A stretch of DNA of 64,000 nt from Panicum virgatum (taxonomy: Eukaryota > Streptophyta > Magnoliopsida > Poales > Poaceae): positions 43,009,674 to 43,073,673 of the forward strand of contig NC_053142.1 in assembly GCF_016808335.1 (NCBI RefSeq), given 5' to 3'. Positions 36,097 through 47,617 of the stretch are shown here, piece after piece; positions within the stretch are counted from its first letter, which is position 1, and each line of letters starts with the position of its first letter. Position numbers and translations under genes: made by a program. Below the pieces are notes generated by a model, which saw nothing but the letters and a program-made list of their open reading frames with translations, was not told where the DNA came from and did not search any database.

Positions 36097-36879
36097 TAAC
36101 TATTTGCCATCCTTACGAAGTGAGTGATCTGTAATTTACCAGTTCAGACTGTTTGGCAAATGTTAGGAGTCAAATCATCACACAAGATGGAATTTTTTTT
36201 TGTTACTAGAAGAATAACAATGGTTTCAGCAACAAAAAAAATGTTCCAGCAACAAATCCAACTAGATCACATGTGTGGGTCAGTTTGTTGGGCCGGATTT
36301 AGGTCCAAAATGTAGAATCCTATGGGCGGGACTTCACGGCTCCACTCAAGGTCACGCGTGATTTTAACAGCGCCCATTTGTTTTTTTAGATTAACAGCGC
36401 CTGTTTGTTTGTGACAAGTACTTTATAGTCGCAAATATTAAGAGTCATAAGTGTGACTGACAGTCAAATCATCACACAAGGCCTAATAATTATCTTTTAT
36501 TCCGAAACATTTTTTTGTTTCGAAATAATTTTTTTATTGCTGGAACAATTAAAAAATTATTCTGAAACAAAAAAGAATTTGTTATGAAATAAATTGAACT
36601 GAATTACGCATATTAATAGATTTGTTGGACTAATTTAGGCTCAAAATATAAAAATTTAGAGTGGGAGAGGCTATGCCCCCAACAGCGCCCCTTCCCGCCT
36701 GTTCTGAAAGACGGTGGGCGTAGACACGAGTTTGACGGTGGGCTTTCGTGGCCAGATTTGTATGAAAGGCCGGGCTACCATGGGCTGGCCCATCTCCATG
36801 GCTCAACTTTGGAGGAGTCCATCCGTTTGGGCCTTGGAGAGAATACTTATGTAGCGGAAATCTTATATATCTTTCGAAA
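36097..36879. repeat. Diverged direct duplication, otherwise non-coding
   Basis: GTCAAATCATCACACAAG occurs at about 36170 and again at 36463. Each is followed by related text (a GTTGGGCCGGATTTAGG-type stretch near 36290, a GTTGGACTAATTTAGG-type one near 36622), so roughly 290-330 bases appear duplicated in tandem. No gene is seen. Confidence 0.5.
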
Positions 36880-37360
36880 TATTTTTTCTTCTACACCTTC
36901 TAGTATTTGAGATTCGTGTAAACCATCTCATCTGTTAGATCTACCAAATCCTAACCTTATTCCTCCTTCCTCCCGTGCGCCGCCGCCGCCGCAACTGCTG
37001 CGCGCTGCTGCGGCCGCCCCTGCGCTGCGCCGCTGCTGCCGCGCCCTGCGCAGCGCACGGCTGCTGCTAGCCTGTGCGCCGCTGCGTGCTGCTGCTGTGC
37101 TGTCGCTGCGCCGCGTGCGGCCGCCCCCTCTCCGCGCCGGCGTCGGAGAAGAAGATGGGTTGGGAAAAAAATGTTAATTTAGATTTTAGTTTGTTGAATC
37201 TATTGTTTTGATATGTTGAAATAGTATGTAAAAAATGTTGAACCTATTATTTTGAAATGTTGAATTTTTTTTCAAAATATTGAAATTAATTTGGGCCTAA
37301 TGGGCTTTATATATGGATAGTTTATACATCTTCCACAAGTTATATAGGAGCCCCCTTCTG
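36880..37360. mobile_element. Candidate small transposon with GC-rich core
   Basis: AT-rich arms surround a core of repeated GCTGCTGC/GCCGCCGC words (36970-37140). The ends show only loose inverted similarity and no target duplication was found. The right arm repeats ATGTTGAA-type words. Confidence 0.3.
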
Positions 37361-37638
37361 CAGTCCCCTGTTCTGAACGATCTCTCACTCCTGTAGTGCT
37401 CCAATTCGATATTTCGATCCATCTCCCAGTTCAGTCAGGTACTAATAACGATGCTCTGTTCTGAACTTTGCTGATTTTTTTTTTGAAGAATTAACTTTGC
37501 TGATTTATACACAGTACCGGCTTTGCTAGCTGAAGAGTGAAGGCAGTTACGAATCCAAGGAATCAGGCCAATCTACCGAAGAATCTGGACCAAGGGATAA
37601 CAGATAACACGGCTGCCATCAATTCAGAGGTGGATAAT

Positions 37639-37752
37639 GGGGCTGTTCAGCTGATTTAAAAGCCGGCTGATTTCGGCTGATTTAATAGTACCATGTGAGA
37701 AGAAATAGGTCAAAACAAGCCGAAATAAGCCGGGAAAAGAGAAGCGAACAGG
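37639..37752. mobile_element. Short hAT-like MITE candidate
   Basis: The ends GGGGCTGTTCAGC and GCGAACAGGGC are inversely related over about ten bases, and inner text repeats GCCGGCTGATT / AAATAAGCCGG. No target duplication was verified. Confidence 0.35.
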
Positions 37753-38819
37753 GCAAAAACCCATGGGAGAAATGCAGCATCAGAACAGAAGGTGCTGGCC
37801 ATACATCCTCGTCACGGGGCCCAGGCCAACGAGCTCCATAACCATAAGAGAAACAGCCGTCCAGAGGTCTACGCAACTCGCTCCATTGGGATTGGGTGGA
37901 CATCTAACTGCATCACATGATGGTCATTTGTTCAAACATGTCACTGTCCTGCTGCTTGGGGGAAGATGCTAGATTGCTACTAGCCCAAGGGTTAGGACCG
38001 TAGAGCTTGCAAGGAGCCAAGGACTCTAGGAGGCCGCCGAAAACCTGCCCTTCAGTTTTGCCTTGGAGAAACACAGAGCAAACAGTAAAAACGAAGCAGT
38101 TTCAGTTTGTACGTTGATGGCAAAGAAGGGAAGGATAGGAGCTGCTGTTTTCCTTTTTTTTCTCATTCTCCAGTGAAGTGAACGACTCGTTTGACACAAT
38201 AATTTATTCATTCCCTACAGGGAAAAAAACGAAGTTCTTCTTTTGACATGAGCAAATTCTCCAAGTTTTCTTTCTTCGAGAAGTGCACGGAAACATTTCC
38301 ATTAAACATAAGCCCAGGATTGTAATACCACTCTTACTTGTCAACCTCTAGTCCTCTAAGAATCATTCAAAATCAGGGCCAAGAAACCAAAACCATGCAC
38401 AAGGTCAGAGATCAATAGTACACAACTAGTTTCAGGGCTAAGGAATTGACAGAACACGAGACAATAGAGATCCTGAAACACACTATTACAACTCTTTTTA
38501 ATAAAGTCATAACATGCTACTCGTGCATTTTTACATGCATCCATTTGATTCCTCTTTCTTTCTTTTTTCTCTTTCAAGGTCACATAGGATATACACACAT
38601 GGACATGCTACAGAGTTACAATTGGAACCTATACCTGAACAAAAGCTTATATAGATTTCAATTGCGTATGCCATCGCATATTTTGAAGCACTGCAAGTAT
38701 GCCCAGATCAACATGGCAGCTGAATTGGGCCTCAATCTTCTCGAATCAATGTACAATTGAGCGTTCCCCATGCAGTAGCAAGGCATGATCCATTTTACAA
38801 GATGAGAAGCTGTCAATGC
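37753..38819. other. 3' flank of the amino-acid transporter gene, no other gene
   Basis: The T-rich and A-rich sequence nearest 38819 should hold the transporter 3' UTR. No coding region or recognised repeat was found further left. Confidence 0.5.
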
Positions 38820-40091
38820 TTACACATTGGAAGAAGAACCGAAGATTTGAACGAGCGATGTCCATGTCCCAGACACCGCAAGCGCAACCCCGATGACGAT
38901 GACGGCAACGTCGGCAACGAGCGCCGCCCACCCGATCTCGGAGCCGAACACCTTGAGGTGGAACACGGCGGGCAGCACGAACCCGAGCACGACGCAGACG
39001 CTGCTCCCGACGAGCGAGAGGAAGTCGGCGAAATTGGGCACTAGCATCGCCAGGAGCCCGACGACCACGACGAGGATCCAGCGCAGCCACCAGGCGTAGC
39101 GCTTGCCGCAGAGCAGGCGCTCGGCGACCTCGTACACCGGGTTCATCATCACGGGCATGGTGAAGAAGAGGTTGATGCAGAGGCCGAGCTGCACCAGGAC
39201 GGAGAGCCACCCTGTGCCGAGGTTGGTGGTGATGATGTCCCGCGTGGCGGCGCCGAACGCGAGGTAGCCCATCGCTCCGAACAGCCCGTACATGACGGCG
39301 ATGAACGCCATGGACAGCGAGAGCGTGGCGCCGAACCTGCGCTTGTCCGCGGCCTCCGCCTCCAGCGGCAGGACCATGCCGATCCCCTCGAAGGCGTAGA
39401 CGGCGACGCCGAGCCCGTAGAGGATCTCGGCGGGGCCGGCGAAGGCGAACACGGGGGGCTTGTTGGCGAGCCAGATGGAGGCGTCCTGGCCCAGGACGAC
39501 GCCCATGGCGCCGAGGTCGACGACGTCGGCGAAGATGCTGAGCGGCGCGAGGAGCGTGAGCGTCTTGATGGAGTTGAGGCCGAGCTGGAACGGCAGCATG
39601 GCCCAGATGAAGAGCGCCTTGGCGGTGAGGAGCGGGGAGTCCGGGGAGCCAGCCCCGATGGGGTAGAGGTGCGCCATGGTGTTGGAGATGAAGATGAGGT
39701 AGCCGACGCAGAAGCTGGCCTGGCTGAGCACGAGCATGGCGTCGACGGCGTGCCTCCCGGGCGCGCCGTAGACGGCGTGGCCCAGGTCCCCGAAAGAGGC
39801 GATCTTGGGGTGCTCGTCGGCGATCCGGCGGCGCGCGGCGACGAGCAGCATCATGCAGTGGAAGGTGAGCGCGGCGACGGCGAGGAGGAGCAGCGTCCCC
39901 GCCGCCCAGCCCGTGCGGGAGAAGGTGTAGGGGAGGCCCAGCACGCCCGAGCCGACCACCGCGATGAAGACGTTGGCGAACGTCTTGGGCTGCGACGACA
40001 GGTGCCCGCCCGCGCCGCCGTGCTGCGGGAGCAGCGGCGCCGCCGCGTCGAGCCGCGAGGACGAGGAGCTCGCCTCCTTGTCGAATCCCAT
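38820..40091 (-). CDS. AVT3-type vacuolar amino-acid transporter, 423 aa, single exon
   Basis: A single open frame of 423 residues from ATG at 40091 matches the amino acid/auxin permease (Aa_trans) family, AVT3/ANT1-like branch. Landmarks are the MGFDKEASSS start, KTFANVFIAVVGSGVLGLPY (first membrane helix), SQASFCVGYLIFI, PFQLGLNSIKTLT, LAPLSIFADVVDLGAMG, GVAVYAFEGIGMVLPLE, VQLGLCINLFFT and LVPNFADFLSLVGSS. Alternating hydrophobic stretches fit about 11 membrane spans. AVT3 proteins export neutral amino acids from the vacuole in proton-coupled fashion (family knowledge). The frame stays open 78 codons upstream to another ATG at 40325. The MGFDKEAS start is chosen because relatives begin there and the extension is Pro/Arg-rich without conservation. 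Strong GC3 is typical of intronless grass genes. Confidence 0.92.
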   Translation of the reverse strand: MGFDKEASSSSSRLDAAAPLLPQHGGAGGHLSSQPKTFANVFIAVVGSGVLGLPYTFSRTGWAAGTLLLLAVAALTFHCMMLLVAARRRIADEHPKIASFGDLGHAVYGAPGRHAVDAMLVLSQASFCVGYLIFISNTMAHLYPIGAGSPDSPLLTAKALFIWAMLPFQLGLNSIKTLTLLAPLSIFADVVDLGAMGVVLGQDASIWLANKPPVFAFAGPAEILYGLGVAVYAFEGIGMVLPLEAEAADKRRFGATLSLSMAFIAVMYGLFGAMGYLAFGAATRDIITTNLGTGWLSVLVQLGLCINLFFTMPVMMNPVYEVAERLLCGKRYAWWLRWILVVVVGLLAMLVPNFADFLSLVGSSVCVVLGFVLPAVFHLKVFGSEIGWAALVADVAVIVIGVALAVSGTWTSLVQIFGSSSNV

Positions 40092-41020
40092 GGCCGCCGC
40101 CCGCTGGATAGGACGGATCGGGCGGCTGCCGGCTGGGGGGAGCGGAGCGTAGCGGCGTGGCCTGCTGGCGTCCGGGGAATTGGGGGAGCTCGCGCCGTGC
40201 GCTTTCTCGCTTTGTAGCAGAGGCGCAGCAGGGCCGGTGGTAGCTAGTGGCCGAGGTGGGTGCGGGATCGGGCGTCGGAGCAGGACACGCCGTGGACATG
40301 GTTCACGGACTGGTGTGTTCGCCAATCATCAATCAAGTGTATGGCGTGCCGTACTCGCACTGCCCGTGTGGCGGCGCACGGGAGGCGAGGGTGTCGGCGC
40401 GCGCACGGGCATGTCTCTCTGGCCTCCGTGCTCCGTAGCGGCGGCGAGGAACGGAATGGTGAAGTTGTTAGGCTTGCTCGCCATGGCTGGGAGTGCCCGG
40501 CATCGAGTTTTGAGGCCTCGCCGCGCTACTGGGTTCTGGCCAACTTCCTCAACTTGTTCTCGGCAGTGCTAGACTGCTAGCTGCCCCGCCGGCGCGGGTT
40601 GGCAATCAGGCCACCATTGAGCAAACCTGCCGGAAACTAAATGTTCCTCGGCCAAATCTGTCAGATCAGGTGCCGAGAGGGCGGATCGGAACGCCGCATC
40701 CGGAAGGATCAAACTTTTCCTTCTCTTCTTCTGGTATGAAACACGCGTGTTTCGTCATGTGCTCGTGCCAACTTCTGTGAGCCTGAGCCTGACAAGGAAA
40801 GCGACGTTGATGCTTTTCTCTCTATTTTTGGGGGAATTTTTTCGGTGACGTTGATGCTTTTCTCTCTATTTTTGGGGGAATTTTTTCGGTGACGTTGATG
40901 TAGGCTGCCGGTTCACGCACTTGCTACATGCGGTTAACCTGACACTTGAGTATAGTAGTTTTATTTTCCCGGGAAGATACCGACATCCTTGACTCTGCCG
41001 ATGCCTTGCTGAATTTATAA
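40092..41020 (-). promoter_or_regulatory. Upstream region of the amino-acid transporter gene
   Basis: GC-rich to about 40700, then AT-rich. No clear TATA box was found on the minus strand. A 44-bp tandem lies at 40803-40900. No other gene is supported. Confidence 0.4.
40803..40900. repeat. 44-bp direct repeat, 2.2 copies
   Basis: Identical units beginning GACGTTGATGCTTTTCTCTC start at 40803 and 40847, with a partial third at 40891. The lack of divergence suggests a recent duplication. Confidence 0.95.
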
Positions 41021-41071
41021 TTGGACCTCCTGATCTTTTTTTTTGCGAGGAATTAGATAATTTCATTATAT

Positions 41072-42710
41072 CTAGTTAGTGTTACAGTCTTCCAGTACAA
41101 GATGACCAATACAATCAGGAACCGTAGCTAGCCAAACAGCTGAACTACAGACACGCCTAGCATATTGTGCTAGCTCATGTGCTACTTTATTTTGCTCTCT
41201 ATTAGCCTTCAAAAGCTTAACCCCTCCCAACAAATTCATGAGTGCCTTGCATTCTGCAATCCAGCTTGCATGTATTGAGCGATCAATTCCTTGCTTGGAA
41301 AGAGCTGCGAGACAAGTACAACAATCAGACTCTAATATTGCTGGGCTTTGTATCCATCGTACAACGAGTGACAAGCCTTCTTTGCACGCAGCGAGTTCTG
41401 CTTCTTCTGCTGAAGAACATCGGAACAAATACCTCTAGGAAGAGAGTAACACCTGTCCTAATTGGTCCCGGATGACAATACCAGCTGAAGCTTGTCCTGT
41501 GGACTCGATAAAGCTTCCATCAATATTGATTTTAACCCAACCATCCCCTGGAGGCTGCCACCTAAGTTTTTGCGCCAGATTCATCGGTGTTGCTTCTTTC
41601 TTCTGTTCCCTAGCAAATATGTTCATGGTCGCCTTCCCTTTAATGTCATCAGAAGTATGATTTGTGGTCTTATATAGTGTGTTTTGCAAGGACTTTAAAG
41701 CTCTAGCTGATTCCTCAATAGATAGTCTTGCTCCTCCATGTGTTACTGCATTGCGATCATTCCAATTGCGCCAAAGGATTAGCAACAAGGGAGCTTGATA
41801 TGCAGCCGGCAGGCGGTCAAGCAAGAGCAATAACCAGTCTGGACCTGAAAGATGGAGTTGTTTGGTGTCCGGAACAGGCCACTCGGTGCGCATTGCTTCA
41901 AAGAGATCACGAGCATGAGGACAAGATACCACAGCATGAAAAGCAGTTTCAGCTTCGAACCCACATATTGCACATGTACTCGTTTCCAAAATATGTCTTG
42001 CCTTCTTATTTTCATTTGTTGGTAAGGCATTTTTTGCAAGACGCCATGCGAAAATTCTAACCTTCGGTGGCACATCAGCTTTCCAAATATAATTCCATAA
42101 TCTTGAACGATTTTGAAATTTACTGCCAGAGGTATTGGCACCTAAAGTTCTCAGGTTCAGCGCAAGCTTGTATGCACTTTTAACAGAAAACACACCTGTT
42201 CTTTCAAAGTGCCAGGCAATAATATCCTCTGTTCTTTCAATTGATAATTTGATTTTCAATATTTCTTCAACATCTACTGGATCAAAGTGTTCATGCAATA
42301 CTTCTGTTTTCCATTCAGCACACTCTTCATCAATGAGATCAGATACCCATTTGAGTCTGGACCGTCGCCGCCTAGTAACTGGTTTCAAATAATAATCTCT
42401 AGGCACCCAATTATCACGCCAAATACGTATGTTCTTCCCATTCCCAACTCTCCAATTTATACCTTTTTTCAGCAGCGCCAAACCATATTCAATTGCCCGC
42501 CAAGTATTTGAAGCATTTCTTGGGAAGGCGGTATCCAGCAGCCTACTATTTGGGTAATATTTCGCTTTCAACAATTTGGCACATAAGCTGTCAGGAAAAA
42601 TTAGCAATCTCCAAGCCTGTCGGGCTAACATGGCTTGGTTAAAAAGATGAAGATCTCTGAAACCCATACCCCCTTGGCATTTTGGCTGCACCAAATTTTT
42701 CAATGATACC
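41072..42710 (-). pseudogene. LINE ORF2 C-terminal part (zf-RVT and RNase H)
   Basis: Minus-strand frames read through QPKCQGGMGFRDLHLFNQAM, the region that follows the RT in plant LINEs, then a zf-RVT module (WKADVPPKVRIFAWR...CAICG...E..FH....C). An RNase H domain follows (KINIDGSF...AELAACKEGL..., about 41550-41100). A stop near 41435, between LGQVLLSS and RYLFRCSSAEEAE, interrupts the RNase H. The frame ends at 41072. Confidence 0.88.
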
Positions 42711-42849
42711 TGTAACACCTCATGTGTTAATTACATATAATTAAGATTAATCACAGGCTTAACTAGTTAATTAGAGACCTAATCTTTTGGGTACAAATCG
42801 AGTCACCAAAAATCGACTCAAGTTCAGTCCAATTTTCTGGAGCCTGGGA

Positions 42850-44095
42850 AAACCCGGATACTCCGGGTTTGCACCCGGATATTCCAGAATTACCCGGATA
42901 CTCCGGATTTGTTTCCGGATAGTCCGGACCTGGAGTTTCTATATCACGTGTCTTAGCTCTTGCACTGTTTCCAAACGTTAAAACATCAGCCCTTCTCTAT
43001 TCCTCACTCCATCACGCTCACCCTCACTCTCTCACGTCACTCTCTCCCTCTCTCACGTCCACTCCCTCCCTCACTCTCTCCCTCAAGTGCTCTCCCTCTC
43101 CCTAGAGACCTAAACCCCCAAATCCTCCACCCCAACTTGAGCTCAAGGCCAAGAAGGCTTCAAGATGGTGAGGAGCACCTTCTTCTCCACATGTTCCTCC
43201 CCGGGAAGTCTTGGGTTTCAAGTTCTTCGCGCGGGGAAAAGCTCGTTCAAGGTACTCCAACTTGAGCCGGCCCGATCTATCTTTCTAGGAGGTTCTAAGT
43301 GATTTCCTTTGGTCAATCATCTCCTTATGCATCCTTGAACTAGGATTCAAAAGGGTTTCAATTTTGGTGGGCTAGTTTTTCCACCATGAGGATTTCTGTT
43401 CTTGGTAGAAAAAAAATGCTGTCGGACCCGGAGACTCCGGGTATAAGCCCGGATACTCCGGATTTGGAACACTCCAGGGAAAACTCCGGGTATAAGCCCG
43501 GATACTCTGGATTTTTAACATTCCGGGGACAACTCCGGGTATAGACCCGGAAACTCCGGATGTATCCGGATACTCCGGATTTTCACCCGGATAGTCCGGA
43601 CCTAAAAGTATATATCATGTGTTTTGGGTCTTGTGACTAATCCCAAACGTTATTACACTGTTTTCTCTCCTTTCCTCTCTCCCTCACGAGCTCTCCCTTT
43701 CCCCTTGGCCCTAAACCCTAAATCCTTCCTTCCAAATCCATTCCAAGGCCTAAGGGAGCTCCAATCGGCATGGGGGATCCTCTCCTCCCAGTATCCCACC
43801 TTGGGGTGGTTTAATTTTCGAGTTTTCTTGCAAGGGAAGCTTACTCAAGGTACCAAAAGCTAGGGCTAAATGGATTGGTTGTTCTAGGGTGTTTTAAGCG
43901 ATTTCTTTTTGGTCAATCGTCTCCATACGAGTCACTCTACTAGGGTTTAGAAGAGTTTCGATTTTCGCGGGTTAGTTTTGTCGTAACAAGAATTTCAGTT
44001 TTTGGGGCGAAAATGTTGTGAAACCCGGATACTCCGGGTAATACGGAGATTCCGAATAGGAATCCGAATATTCCGGGTTGCATTAGGAATGTTAA
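42850..44095. repeat. CCGGATACTCCGG palindrome arrays and a diverged ~0.65-kb tandem duplication
   Basis: Words of the form CCCGGATACTCCGGG cluster at 42850-42935, 43425-43610 and 44015-44090. Between the clusters, 42955-43400 and 43625-44010 are diverged copies of each other. Shared landmarks are AAACGTTA, CTCTCCCTC, CCTAAACCC, GGTCAATC and TAGGGTTTAGAAG-type or AGGATTCAAAAGGGTTTC text. Confidence 0.75.
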
Positions 44096-45758
44096 GTATA
44101 AATGGTACAAATTAGTAGTATTTATACTCGGTACTTGTTAAGTTGTTGTTGTATGTCATATTTGCATTCTCATGTCATATGCATCTCATGTAGATGCGCT
44201 AGATGTACAGTGCGTGAGCGTGAAGCGCGCGATGATTGGAACCGAACCCCAAGACAGTGTTTGATGGATGTATCCTAAAGAGAGAAGGACCAGCTGGCGC
44301 AACTGAAGACCCGGCCCAAGGTCGGAAGGGCCCAAGGCCTTGATAGCATTAACACTGACTTAGTGTTACCCTCAGGCAAGCCCCGGTGCATATCCTACTA
44401 TTTAAAATTATGTCACCTATATATGTATCTAATAATTGTGCATTATGTTTAGAAATTGTTTGAAACTTTAGCTGCATGATCCCTAGGTTTTCCTGGGCCT
44501 TATACTAGTATGAATAGGTCATTAGCACTGCTATACTTAATAGGGCTCGATAGAAGTCGAGTGATAATTCTGTCACTCGCGAGATATAGGATGTCTCTAT
44601 ATTGCAGTATATGAATTATTATATTCAAGATGGAAGGTATGGTATGAGAGACCGGATGGGGGAAGGTGTAGCCCCATCTGTGTTGATTAAGGACCGTTCT
44701 GTTGTCGGCTGTGCTGATCAGGGATTGAATTGTACTAACCGCATGCCGGGAGTAGGAGGTAGTCGAAACCGGTAAGCCGAGTACTGCTTTGCTTCGAAAG
44801 TACAAGAACCCGCACCCAACTCCTGGGGCGAGTCGAGTAGTCGCGGAGAATTGGGATGCATATGTTTACTTTTGGTGGTCTCACGTTGAGCTCGGCTGAC
44901 CATATGTCGTTGGGCTGGTTCCTGTAGTTCGAGGCGGGGAGGGGAAAGATTGGTGCGTGGGGTCCGACGAGGCTTTTGCGTGCCGTGTTGGTTAGGTCCA
45001 CCTTGCAAGGTTAAATCGGATCGATTCACCGTGTCTCGCGGTCATGAGAGTCTTGATCTCTTGGTCACATCGTAGTAAGGAAATGAATTAAAAGAGATGA
45101 GATGCGGGCTGATATTATCTAATTATTGAATTGTTCACCATGATTGTTATAGATTTGCAAATCATAGAGAATTAGTAAATTGATTACTTTATATTGAAGC
45201 TAAAACATAGAAAAATAAGGACTCACCTGTAATTGCTTCTTTTCCGCAAAACCAACCACTAGCCAAAAAGCTTGCATGTCTAGAATATGTGGGCTAAGTA
45301 TACCCAATAGACGGGTAAGACTTGCTGAGTATTAGTTGCTCAGGGTTTATTGTTTATTCTGTTTCAGGTATAGGAGCTAACTAGGTTTCCCATCGGTGGG
45401 CTCGATGTGGCATCGTGTCTTCCCGTCTCGGTAGTCCTCGGCTTATTTAGTTTGTTTTATTTATTCTCTAGTAAAAATACTTTGTAAGTTAGATTATCTT
45501 CTGTGCTGTCATTTTTTTTGTAAATTTTAAATTTAAAGCTGTTTGTAAAAGTCTTAATATATTTTGCTATTTTTGTAAGATTGTATTGTGCTGGTACCTT
45601 CTGCGCTCGCCTTCGTGCGAGACTTCTGGTGTGTTTCGGTCGGCCTGTGGGTTGAAAGCAACCTGTCAAGTTACACTTAATTAAGCTAATGCGACTGATG
45701 CGTTCAGATGATGACGGTTACGCTTAATTAAGCATTTTAACTCGGCGGGTCTGTCACA
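44096..45758. other. Right half of the 3-kb element, non-coding
   Basis: About 1.6 kb with no supported reading frame; its origin is not recognised. AATTAAG words recur near the right end. Confidence 0.5.
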
Positions 45759-45763
45759 ATACC

Positions 45764-46979
45764 CAGCGAGTTTTCCTCTTTCCTTCTTCAGCACCCCACC
45801 AATATTTTCTTATTAGCAGCATCAATTCCTCACATAAACCCATCGGCATCTTGAAAACACCCATTGTATAAGTGGCTAGTGCTTGTGCTACTGATTTTAT
45901 TAAAACTTCCTTCCCAGCCATAGACAAATTTTTATCGCTCCAATCTGCCATCCTTTTCCCAAAGCGTGCTAAAATCGGTTGGAATTGATCCTTTTTCATA
46001 CGACCCTCTAGAGTGGGCAATCCAAGGTATTTCTCCACAAAAGCCTCTTTTTTCAATTTGTAGCTCACCTCGAACACTATTCTTATCCTTTTTCAGAGCA
46101 TAAGGTTCCAAACATAATGGAGCACTTGTGAGGATTAATTTGCTGACCAGTACATCTTGAGTACGATTGGAGGATATCCTTAATACGATGAGCTTATTCT
46201 ACATTCCCCCTAAAAAACAATAAACTGTCATCTGCAAATAATAAGTGTGATATTGTAGGCGCTCTTCTGCAAATTCCCAAGGCTTGCACATGTTGGGACT
46301 CGACTGCCTTTCTCAGCAAAGTTGACAACCCATCTGCCACAAATAAGAAGAGATAAGGAGACAGTGGGTCTCCTTGTCTGAAGTCCACGTGTTGGTTTGA
46401 ATGGACTTTGCAAGACACCATTCAAGCTCACTTGATAAGTCACAGAAGTAACACATTGCATAGTCCAATTTATCCATTTATCATTGAAACCCAGTTTACG
46501 CATAACCCCGTCCAAATAATTCCACTCCACCCTATCATATGCCTTAGACAAATCAAGTTTGTAAGCGCAAAATTTACGGGCATTTTCATTACCTGATTGT
46601 ATAGCATGAAGACATTCAAAAGCAATAATGGCATTATCAGTTATCATTCTTCCTGGAATAAAGGCACTCTGATTTGGCGCAATGATATCATGCAAAAGTG
46701 GTCAGATTCTATTTGCCAAACATTTTGAGATGATCTTATATACTACATTACATAAGCTTATTGGCCGAAAGTCCTTCAGGTCATCTGCTGCTTCTTTCTT
46801 CGGAATCAGAACAATAATGGTTGTGTTGACCCCCTCTGGCATTACACCTTCTTCAAAAAACTTACGGACCGCAAGAGTCACGTCTTCCCTTAAAACATCC
46901 CAATTTCTTTGAAAGAAACGAGCTGGAAAGCCATCTGGCCCTGGCGCATTTAGAGGCCCAATCTGAAAAAGAGCATCAC
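45764..46979 (-). pseudogene. LINE reverse transcriptase domain, 5'-truncated and mutated
   Basis: Minus-strand frames carry the non-LTR RT signature. Its parts are NAPGPDGFPARFFQRNW, KDFRPISLCNVVYKIISK, LDLSKAYDRVEWNYL, QGDPLSPYLFLF and the catalytic LLFADDSLLFF. A GLPTLEGRMKK...WSDKNLSMAGKEVLIKS segment then leads to the break at the inserted element. A frameshift lies near 46385, and stops lie near 46190-46200 and at about 46085-46100. It is the same element as 41072-42710. Confidence 0.9.
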
Positions 46980-46996
46980 TTGGACCTCCTGATCTT

Positions 46997-47617
46997 GACC
47001 AGGATGTTTCTCGCATTTGTTTCGACTTTCTTTTTTTTTTGTTGATGAAGTGAAAGACTCGTGATCGTGTAGCCCAAGATACGGGACGGAGTGCAGAAAT
47101 GAACTCCATATACGGTGGGTATGGGGAAGTAGCACTCTGGCAATGCGATATTCAGACGTAGTGCTTCATGAAGCGACAGGCCGGTGATTAGTTGCAGCCG
47201 GAATTTTCAGATTCAGAAGTGCGAGTTACTTATTTTTTATCTGAGCAAACGGACAAAAGCGCACGTTGTAGCCTGCTGGATGTTGCGTCGTCCAGTAGCC
47301 TGGACGCATATTCACCAGCAACTAGGCGTATAGCACACGCATTTGTGCGGCTAGTCGTTATATTTTTACTTAAAGATTATACTATTTTTTACCATATATT
47401 ATTATGTTGATTATCGTAAATTATGTCTTACTGTTGATTAAAAAAATTCAACTTGATCTACCTATAATAATAATTTGATTTGTTGAGCTTTAATAATATT
47501 ATGGAGATAATTATTCTTATTTTCATTTTATTTTGATTGATTGTTGTTAGCTTTAGTTCTTATTAATAGTACATATTTGTAAATGATACATAGCTAAATG
47601 ATATTTTATATTTAACT
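46997..47617. other. Intergenic sequence, no gene recognised
   Basis: Contains the pre-insertion flank of the LINE, then AT-rich sequence. No supported feature was found. Confidence 0.5.

Larger units (their letters stand above)
42711..45758. mobile_element. Unclassified 3,048-bp element with TGTAACA/TGTCACA ends and 5-bp target duplication
   Basis: It begins TGTAACACC and ends GTCTGTCACA, flanked by ATACC at 42706-42710 and 45759-45763. Removing the element and one ATACC restores an uninterrupted LINE frame at this point, which proves the boundaries. The terminal few bases are inverted (TGTAACA versus TGTGACA on the reverse strand), and AATTAAG-type text lies near both ends. No LTR pair, transposase or polyprotein is visible, so this is a non-autonomous element of uncertain class; TG...CA ends with a 5-bp duplication would suit an LTR-retrotransposon derivative. 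The left half contains palindrome arrays and an internal duplication. Confidence 0.85.
41021..46996 (-). mobile_element. 5'-truncated L1-type LINE with 17-bp target duplication, later interrupted
   Basis: TTGGACCTCCTGATCTT occurs at 41021-41037 and 46980-46996, bracketing a minus-strand LINE. The 3' end is marked by a T9 run on + (41036-41044), its poly-A. The coding part begins inside the reverse transcriptase at 46979, so the endonuclease and N-terminal part were lost by 5' truncation. A 3,048-bp element splits the RT from the zinc-finger/RNase H part. Without that insert and its duplicated 5 bases the LINE is about 2.9 kb. Confidence 0.9.

Noticed and set aside
39669..40217. 182-codon plus-strand frame antisense to the transporter
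   Set aside because: An antisense shadow of a high-GC gene, with repetitive Glu/Asp/Arg composition.
38746..40299. 517-codon frame overlapping the amino-acid transporter in another phase
   Set aside because: It is Arg/Ala/Pro-rich as expected for a shadow of a GC3-rich gene. The transporter frame carries all conserved motifs.
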